This document shows, in pieces, positions 57,919 through 64,000 of a stretch of DNA of 64,000 nucleotides; within the stretch, counting starts at the first letter, position 1; the number at the start of each line of letters is the position of its first letter. The DNA lies in NCBI GenBank assembly GCA_025330725.1, contig JAIWND010000044.1, positions 124,001 through 188,000 of the forward strand, written 5' to 3'. Under the pieces are notes generated by a model. The model did no database searches, was not told the DNA's origin, and was given only the letters and a program-made list of their open reading frames with translations. The translations under genes were made by a program, and so were the position numbers. The stretch comes from Chlamydoabsidia padenii (Eukaryota > Mucoromycota > Mucoromycetes > Mucorales > Cunninghamellaceae).

Positions 57919-57951
<33 letters not shown>

Positions 57952-58105
57952 CCTAGGGTGTGCTCACGGCTGCTCAGAAACTCAAGCGAAATGAAATCAA
58001 TAAACTTTACAAGAACGAAATTGATCAAATGTAAGTAGTGGAGCACTTATTTAGATATGATGACTCACGTTTCTCTCCAATAGGGTCCAATCTCAAAAAC
58101 ATTAA
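55306..58105 (+). CDS. long-chain-fatty-acid-CoA ligase
   Basis: Activates long-chain fatty acids to acyl-CoA with ATP. Twelve exons: 55306-55700, 55785-55810, 55884-56276, 56343-56841, 56908-56915, 57010-57016, 57081-57102, 57165-57381, 57441-57541, 57597-57872, 57957-58030, 58084-58105; 679 residues, close to yeast Faa proteins. The AMP-binding motif is MYTSGSTGNPKGVQLTH. Others are AYLPLSHILE, RYGLSGGAPLS, MAGYGMTESCG, WLKTGDIGEW and DRIKNITKLSNGEYIALEKL (acyl-CoA synthetase signature). The GYGMTESCGMCSIVSPDH stretch is assembled from an exon end plus micro-exons of 8, 7 and 22 nt, each with GT/AG borders. A tract of about 30 T precedes the exon 11 acceptor. Subcellular location not evident. 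Confidence 0.94.
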
Positions 58106-58410
58106 TCTCTCTCCTTTTTTTTACAATTATATAATATACATACTTGTAACATGGTTAGTTTAGTTATTAACGCTTTTCTCTCCTATTACACACATATACT
58201 TTTTTATAATAACTTCTCCTCCATACTTACCCTCCTTGACAAAAATTAATAAAGCCTTTACTTTGTTTTTTTTAAAAAAAACTTGTAAAGGGATAACATT
58301 AAACAGATGGTGTCCTCATGTCTTTTGCAACCCGATTTGTGTCACCAACAAAGGTTAGTAAATCAAAGATAATGTTTTTATCAAGGACTACAAAGGCATA
58401 CACGAATTTT
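58106..58410. other. 3' flank of the acyl-CoA synthetase gene
   Basis: T-rich 3' flank with AATAAAG near 58247 as a candidate polyadenylation signal. No coding sequence is seen. Confidence 0.4.
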
Positions 58411-58462
58411 TTGACAAATCGGAATTTGAACATTATGGCAAGTTTACAAGTTTAAAAGTGTC
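58411..58462. repeat. MITE family 1, solitary arm fragment
   Basis: TGACAAATCGGAATTTGAACATTATGG and the following bases match the outer about 50 bp of the arms of the hairpin element at 30983-31352 with few mismatches. The opposite arm is absent within 1 kb. It shows that the hairpin belongs to a dispersed family. Confidence 0.75.
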
Positions 58463-59439
58463 AAGTGAACTATGGCGCCACCTTTGACACTATGAAGGAT
58501 GGTGAGCACATATAATCTTTTTGGAACCAATGAATAGTTTAGATGTAGTATAGTATACCCATAGTTTTATATTATACCTATAAAACTAAACACTCAATTA
58601 AAAACTCGTCATATTACATTCGACTTTGATACTGTATTTGATCGCATAAAACCTCTATGAAATAGTCTGTTTATATAAAACACCTAAATGTAGACCTGTT
58701 TCATTAGATTTGTACATAAAAAGTTCATATAATACATAAGACTATAATTTTATATAGTTTAACTATGATAGCTTCAATAGCCTATCAATAGCCCTTTAAC
58801 CTATTTAGTGCCTAATGATAGGAATCTGATTATGAGATGACGGATGGTAGGTTACAGTGAGTTTAATCCATATCAACCTGACACGTTAAACAGAGCACTA
58901 CCACCACTCAGGGTAAAGCCAAATAAAGTATAAAGAAAAAAGATAAAAGGCGACAATCAATAAAAGAGAAAATAATAAAAAAGATGATTTTATTAAAGAT
59001 AATATATATGGAATTGGTATTGAATGTAATGATGCGCTCATATAGACATCAGTCAGCTCCTTTTTTTTTTTTACTTGTCATGGCCTCCACTCACCATGGA
59101 CCAATAAAACAAAAGATTAGTATTCATTTACATCCACATCAATCAGTACTTTTTTTTTCTTACCGGAGAGAAACCTCATATTTGTTGTTAGTTCGTCGAG
59201 ATCATGGCCATGGTCTTGTGTTTCAACATAACCAGTATCATCGTCACTTGATACCAGAGATCGACATAAAAACACATATCAGATAAAGTAGGTTAGATCA
59301 ATATCGATTCACATTACAGTATGAATATCCTACTTTCTTTGATTGTTTGCTGACAACTTTTCAACCCTCTTCTTCACTTTGCTCTTTTACTATCCCCCTT
59401 CTTCTTGATTCTTCTCAACTCTTATATAAAACCAATCTA
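58463..59439. other. non-coding region
   Basis: AT-rich region with many TATAGTTT/TATAAAAC words and no supported gene. The frame at 58984-59286 (+) crosses T-rich stretches and is unconvincing. A TATATAAAAC box near 59420 precedes the coding-like region that starts at about 59442. Confidence 0.35.
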
Positions 59440-59441
59440 CC

Positions 59442-60489
59442 AATGTTCTCTCCTAGCTTCTACGCCGATTCTAAACCAAAGGTCCTCTCTAACCCAGCAT
59501 TTGACAATCACATAGTGGTTAACCACATAGCCATGACTTTAACGGGCGCAAATGACGATCACTTTATCGGCAACACCGAATGAATTGATGTTTCTCGGTC
59601 CGATGTAGTATTGGAACCATAATCGTCTGCATTGGATCCCCCCCATTGTCGAAGTTCAGAACACCACTAACAAGGTATTCATGAAACGGGCAAACAGCTA
59701 CTGTCTCCAAGCCCGCAATCGTTATAAAGTGGGTCCGATCATTCTGATCATATGCGTCAACGGCACGGATGCCTACATGAATAAACCCCACCACCACCGA
59801 AAGCAGCTTTCGTGGTGTGTTTGGCTTTCTATGTGATTCTTGGGCACAGGGTTGCTTCACGGTGTCAAAGGAGAGCCTTGCCGAAGCCAACTTGACAACA
59901 CCATTCGCCACGCTGAGCCATTGCCTCGTGGAATGTGCTCTCGCTATTGAGAATCGTAGGGTCCCCGACGACCCTACCACGCAACAACTGTACACCTTGG
60001 CGTTGGAAAATAAAGACAGGCAGAAAACATACGCCATAATGCTCCTTCCGTTAGCTCAAGAACGGGAATATGAAAAGCTATTGTCATTAACAAGTACCGC
60101 GGGATCGCCTGACGTGTTGATCGAAGCTATCAACGATGCCAAGAAAAGAAACGATGAACTGAAGCGAAGAGGCGACCGGTTCCTCATCCAGCAACAGATT
60201 CGACAACGGACGATATGTACAAGCAATAGAATTTGTCAACAACTTTAAGCAAGCTAGAGTTGATCAAGGGCTCAACAAGATGGATTGGGTCGCGTGCCTG
60301 AAAGAAGGCACCGAAGCTGGCTTGTTGAACTACAAGAACGCCAACACCTTTCGGAGCCAATATATCAAGTATCAAAAACGACGAAGCGACAAGTCAATAG
60401 ACAATAAAATGGAGTTGTTAGATAAAAGTAAGACAAGCTCTTTATTGAGTAAAATAATAAGGCTATTTATACTAGTAAGAAGAAGATAA
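59442..60489 (+). pseudogene. unknown coding relic, possibly element-derived (gag-like?)
   Basis: Plus-strand frames in series: MFSPSFYADSKPKVLSNPAF (59442-59583); about 59850-60190 encoding a helix-rich, charged region (ECALAIENRRVPDDPTTQQL, REYEKLLSLTSTAGSPDVLI, AKKRNDELKRRGDRFLIQQQ); then after a frame change near 60195 RYVQAIEFVNNFKQARVDQG, LNKMDWVACLKEGTEAGLLN and YKNANTFRSQYIKYQKRRSD, ending at 60489. The pieces look like one protein with a single indel, GC-richer than the surroundings. I do not recognise a family. The basic C-terminus and isolation near MITEs suggest a mobile-element protein or a decaying host gene. Confidence 0.4.
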
Positions 60490-60901
60490 TGTATAAAAAG
60501 GATGAAAAGAATAATACCAATAAAAAGAGAGTAAACTAATGTCTAAAGTATAATGACCAAATGGAGAAGAGGGAAGTGAGAGAAAGACAAAGGGAATTGC
60601 TAGGCCTAGGTACACAGAAATTTGGTGTTCGGCATTTGAAAATGGTGTTTCCTTGTCTATGCAGAAAAAAATAAAAATAATCTTCATCGCAAGCCTGAAC
60701 ATACTGACGCAAGGGTCTTGGAACTTGGCTTTTGCGGTAAAGTATGTTGGAAATATGCAATAGTATCCACATCGCCACTTTAATCATTAGCATCAGTTAA
60801 CCATTGAGCGAGTAGAGCTCTTCCAAAATTCCGTGCGCCTAGCATTTCCCAAGACCAAATGATAGTTTTGAATATATTCAAATATGGCCTGGTGACAAAC
60901 G
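60490..60901. other. non-coding gap
   Basis: Frames on the minus strand (60472-60793) contain one plausible stretch (ILYRKSQVPRPLRQYVQACD) but no structure to support a gene. The region could hold an eroded exon. Confidence 0.25.
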
Positions 60902-61096
60902 TTTAACCACCGAATACAAAGTAAATAATCTTAATGCACCGATCAAAATAGGGTTATGGAGGTGAAAAACTTTTACAGCACCATAAGATTACTGGCGAAC
61001 TTTTGCGATACTGTAAAAGAGGGGGTTTGTTTTCACCTCCATATCCCTATTTTGATCGGTGCATCAAGATTATTTACTCTGTATTCGGTCGTTTAA
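60902..61096. mobile_element. hairpin MITE (family 2)
   Basis: Left arm 60902-60969 and right arm 61028-61096 are inverted copies of about 68 bp with about 90% identity (CCGAATACA.AGTAAATAATCTT.ATGCACCGATC... read from each end). The loop carries a further short inverted pair, CTTTTACAG/CTGTAAAAG. No coding capacity. The sequence is unrelated to MITE family 1 at 30983-31352. Confidence 0.8.
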
Positions 61097-61390
61097 ATAT
61101 TTATGAAAACGCATGCGTGAAAACACTATGGTCACTGTCAACACTAGTCAATCTAATTCTCGATAGGCGATACCCACTGGCGCTAACTGTACAAAATAAA
61201 ACGTTGTGATAATCGATAAAAAAAGTTTATTACATACATTTAGTGTAATACAACAATCATTTCTATACTGAGCCTATGTAAAAAAGGTTACTAAGCTATG
61301 TGTGAAGAGGGTAGAGAGATAAATAAAGCCACCAGAGAGCCGATATCACCACTTTGTTCATCGTCCAATCTAGTGTTAAAGAGAGAGAGA
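61097..61390. other. non-coding gap
   Basis: AT-rich; a (GA)n run at 61381-61397 lies at its right edge. Nothing else is seen. Confidence 0.35.
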
Positions 61391-61407
61391 GAGAGAGTCA
61401 CCCGTTT

Positions 61408-61985
61408 CTTTCCTCTTGTCTGATCCTACTGAATAAAGGAATGTTTACTTGATCATGTTGCCATTTCCAGATCCACCGAGGCCGAATGTCAATAGGATGT
61501 TCTTGAAGGTAAAAGCTGATTGCTAACTGTAACCCGCCCCATCCGATTGAATCTATTCGTCAAAGGTATGTAGTAGCTGTACGTCAAAGATACACCTGTA
61601 AGCGGCATCGTCTGATGAGCAGATTCGTCGCCAAAGACATCAATACAGACGATGAATCGCCCTAGTTGCTGCCTCCTGTGTTTGCTACTGTTCCACCTGA
61701 GTATACAAGAAGAGAGAAAAAACAAGAGTATCAGTATCAGAGTCTTGAGAAGGTGTTGACCCAGAGGCAACAGTATATAACACCCTCACACCCTTCTTTT
61801 CTATTGTTTGTTTGTTTTACCTCCCCCCCCCAGCCAGAAGAAAGATGTGTCCACACCCATTACCAGGTCAGTTTGCTTCACCCCCCTGCGATTCTTGTTC
61901 ATCTTCAATAGTTCCATCCGGTATGAGCTACCGTTTTGACCACCAAAACCATTACTTTGTGTAGTCCCCCTATCCTTTACAACCA
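61408..61985 (-). CDS. unrecognised spliced gene (partial model)
   Basis: The minus strand shows exon-like segments. At about 61980-61878 SNGFGGQNGSSYRMELLKMN is open up to a CTG|GTAATG donor. At 61696 a CTCAG acceptor starts WNSSKHRRQQLGRFIVCIDV, FGDESAHQTMPLT, ending at TTACAG|GTGTAT (about 61594). A 45-nt intron ends GAATAG, then DSIGWGGLQLAISFYLQEHP, IDIRPRWIWKWQHDQVNIPL and FSRIRQEERNG to TGA near 61408. The splice keeps frame across the last junction, and the composition is clearly protein-like. The first exon and start codon are not identified, and I recognise no domain. It could be a host gene or a remnant. Confidence 0.4.
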
Positions 61986-62594
61986 AAGAGAGGGAATAAA
62001 AGAGCGCCTATCAAGTCCAACAGACGGGGAAAGTCATGTTTGATGCGACCGGTTCACCTTGTTAAAATAAGTCAAAGGCATTATGTATGGTGACAATTTG
62101 CTCTCTTCAGTAACCCCATTAAAGATTTGAGGAGCAAGGTAATTGATACATTCGAGCCGCCATGTCCAAGTAAGTGATCAAAAGGAAGACGAATAATTTA
62201 TTTGTATGATGGAAACCGGAGTTTCACATCTATGATTTAATGATGTATGAGATGAGGCATAACATACAGTAGGATATCAATAGAACATGTCCCATGTCTT
62301 GCCCCTTTTTAAACCCCTATCTTGGTACTTTGAAATGTGATACGATATGATAAGATAACCTTTATACATGAATCTTTTATTCCCTAGTTCCTCTTTTACA
62401 AGTACATACTAAGTATTGTAGTTTTAAATGCAGACGTGCATTCAAACTCTCGTCAGAATAGTAATAAAAACCTATTAATGCAGCCAGTAAGACACATATA
62501 TAAACAAGACAATGATGGTATGACAGTTTTTATTTATTTATTTATATTAGTCTTTGTTAAAAAAAAAAAAAAGATATGGTAAGGGGCGGGGGGA
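61986..62594. other. non-coding gap
   Basis: Intergenic sequence between the unrecognised gene and the end of the Ppo-like gene. A TTATTTATTTATTTATA tract near 62530-62547 and an A13 run follow the oxygenase stop on its 3' side. No gene supported. Confidence 0.35.
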
Positions 62595-63801
62595 CTATTT
62601 ACTAGGAGATCTTTGTAGTTGTTGAGGCACCGTAAAGAGGTTGTTGAGTTCTTCTTCGGTAAAGGCAGGCACACCCCCCTCTTGTTTAAGGTGAAGTTGA
62701 ATCAACTTGGGGAAGATACGACCATGTTGGCTTTTTTCACCTTGAATGAATTCATGACCCCAATTAGTGAGATTACTTGGTGTCATTTCTTGTGTATTGA
62801 TACGATCTAAATAAAAGGAGAAAAAGAGTTAAAACACAGACACACACACATAATCCATATATTTTACCATTTCGTAAGAGATTCACGGCATCACTCAGGA
62901 TAGCCCGACCCATGGTGTATGGTAAACGAAGACCAGTGACCTTGCTTCGTTCCACCATCAATCCCGCATACAATTCCACCTTATCCGGAGTACCATACAG
63001 TTCCTTAAGCGCTTCTTGGACTTCTACCTTTTCACTAAAATCTTCAAATGTTCCCATAGGTACTAATTTGAGGAATCGACGGAATTCATTAAAGTAACAA
63101 CAACGAAGATTTCGCGCCTGCATGATCCCAGCTATTTCGATCGGTGCTAAAGCGGCAGGTGTAGCCAATCCATTTCTGATCAAACAATTCAGGTGAGTTG
63201 TCAAATGTTTTCTACTTTTTCTCTCTCCCCTTTTTACTTACCCGACTTCAGAGGCGACTTGTTCATAACCGCGACGCAACAAATTGGCCAAATCAGCATT
63301 ACCAAAGTCCCCGGTGTTGACATCTCGATGAGCACCAGCCAAAGGCAACCCCTTTTCCAATTCTTCGGCAGTAGCATGGGCGAAATGTTCATTAAATAAG
63401 GGAATCAAACGATCAAATATACCTTGATCAGTGCCAGCAGGATTTCCATCACCAGGGTTGTTATATTGTTGTTGTTGTTGTTCTTGATAAGGTTGCTGTT
63501 GCGGCACAGGTGGGAAGGCTTGAGCAGATGTCTGTGCCGAGTTGTTTGTCTTGTAACGTAAATGAGGTCCCAAGGTCTCCATCACCGTGTTCAACCATTC
63601 TTCATCTTGTTTCCCAATAGCCGCATGCCAGCGATAGATAATGTTGAATTCAATAGATACTTGATTACCATAAACGGGATAGGCAGGTGTTTTGAAGGGA
63701 TCCAAGAAAAAGGCAGAGTTTTGAGAAGTACCGAGAATCGTTCGAATATAATCATGCACCACCACATTGGAAAAACTAAAAAAAAAGAAGAAGACGAGTC
63801 A

Positions 63802-63837
<36 letters not shown>

Positions 63838-64000
63838 TGTATTTATCTTTTACCATCCAGTGTTAACCAATCGAGCAGTTTGGAATAATTCCTCATCCAA
63901 ATCTTGTTCAGTAGCGAGATTCTTGCCAGGGCCATAGGAGAACCGACCATTTTCATTGATTTCCAACAATCGTTTCGCAATGTAATTGTGATTACGAGAG
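62595..64000 (-). CDS. Ppo-like fatty acid oxygenase (animal haem peroxidase fold), 3' part, runs off the window
   Basis: Predicted haem dioxygenase converting linoleic or oleic acid to hydroperoxides or diols (oxylipin, psi-factor type). Four exons visible (minus): 64000-63854 (incomplete), 63775-63242, 63175-62868, 62806-62595. Recognisable parts: SRNHNYIAKRLLEINENGRF, DEELFQTARLVNTG, NIIYRWHAAIGKQDEEW (Tyr and Trp-His of the catalytic region), ANLLRRGYEQ, RNLRCCYFNEFRRFLKLVPM, ELYAGLMVERSK, GRAILSDAVNLLRNDR. A Gln-rich insert (PQQQPYQEQQQQQYNN) sits in exon 2. No P450-like C-terminal domain follows the peroxidase, so it differs from full-length PpoA. The N-terminal half lies beyond 64000. 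Confidence 0.85.

Noticed and set aside
1..64000. CRISPR arrays, tRNA or rRNA genes
   Set aside because: No regularly spaced identical direct repeats with unique spacers, and no cloverleaf with conserved A and B boxes, was recognised. A tRNA scan could still find a degenerate copy.

Overview
The window looks like nuclear DNA of a filamentous fungus, most probably an early-diverging Mucoromycota (Mucorales-like) species. The reasons are AT-rich DNA, compact genes with many short introns (about 45-110 nt, GTAAG...YAG), fungus-specific proteins (DASH subunit Ask1, Zds1 C-terminal domain, Mediator Med5, PHO80-type cyclin, Ppo-type fatty-acid oxygenase), and decayed Fanzor and Tnp2 elements of a type I associate with Mucoromycota. 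The taxon is inferred, not proven. I joined exons by eye; for every host gene with confidence 0.8 or more the spliced length is a multiple of three (the 3'-end-bearing Ppo gene is cut by the window edge).

Layout: 1-3.2 kb, little host coding plus a Fanzor N-terminal fragment. 3.3-4.5 kb, 3'(2'),5'-bisphosphate nucleotidase (+). 4.7-7.1 kb, decayed Fanzor (-). 7.2-8.7 kb, proteasome Rpn9 (+). 9.0-10.9 kb, Ca-binding mitochondrial carrier (-). 11.7-13.0 kb, second Fanzor N-terminal fragment (+). 13.0-14.4 kb, Zds1-like (-). 15.3-16.2 kb, fatty-acid elongase (+). 16.8-17.3 kb, ribosomal eL34 (+). 18.0-21.0 kb, a decayed Tnp2-type transposase (-) abutting a second RuvC-bearing Fanzor relic (+). 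21.2-23.6 kb, Rrp6 (-), divergent from Ask1 (24.0-25.6 kb, +). 26.4-28.8 kb, a nest of mobile elements: DDE fragment, PD-(D/E)XK-like gene, foldback repeat, nearly intact Tc1/mariner. 29.0-30.9 kb, glyoxal oxidase (-). 32-33.1 kb, GGC1-like carrier (+). 33.4-37.1 kb, small uncharacterised genes. 37.6-38.7 kb, aquaglyceroporin (-). 39.9-42.9 kb, cytochrome c, a small membrane protein and a rhodanese-persulfide dioxygenase fusion (all -). 43.7-44.4 kb, PHO80-like cyclin (+). 44.5-47.7 kb, phospholipase D (+). 47.9-50.0 kb, 5'-nucleotidase family enzyme (-). 50.3-54.7 kb, Med5 (-). 55.3-58.1 kb, long-chain acyl-CoA synthetase (+). 58.4-62.1 kb, repeats and poorly understood coding relics. 62.6-64.0 kb, 3' end of a Ppo-like oxygenase (-).

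Host genes are mostly housekeeping and do not form an operon or a biosynthetic cluster. Several concern lipids (elongase, acyl-CoA synthetase, phospholipase D, Ppo oxygenase) and several mitochondria (two carriers, cytochrome c, persulfide dioxygenase), but proximity need not mean co-function.

The most unusual content is the mobile fraction. Four Fanzor-related loci lie in the first 21 kb. Two keep RuvC and zinc-finger motifs; two are copies of an acidic N-terminal module that share an in-frame TAG. A foldback element has duplicated a coding exon of a PD-(D/E)XK-like family together with its splice donor. Two hairpin MITE families are present. Among host genes, the acyl-CoA synthetase has two consecutive micro-exons of 8 and 7 nt that encode part of a conserved adenylation motif.
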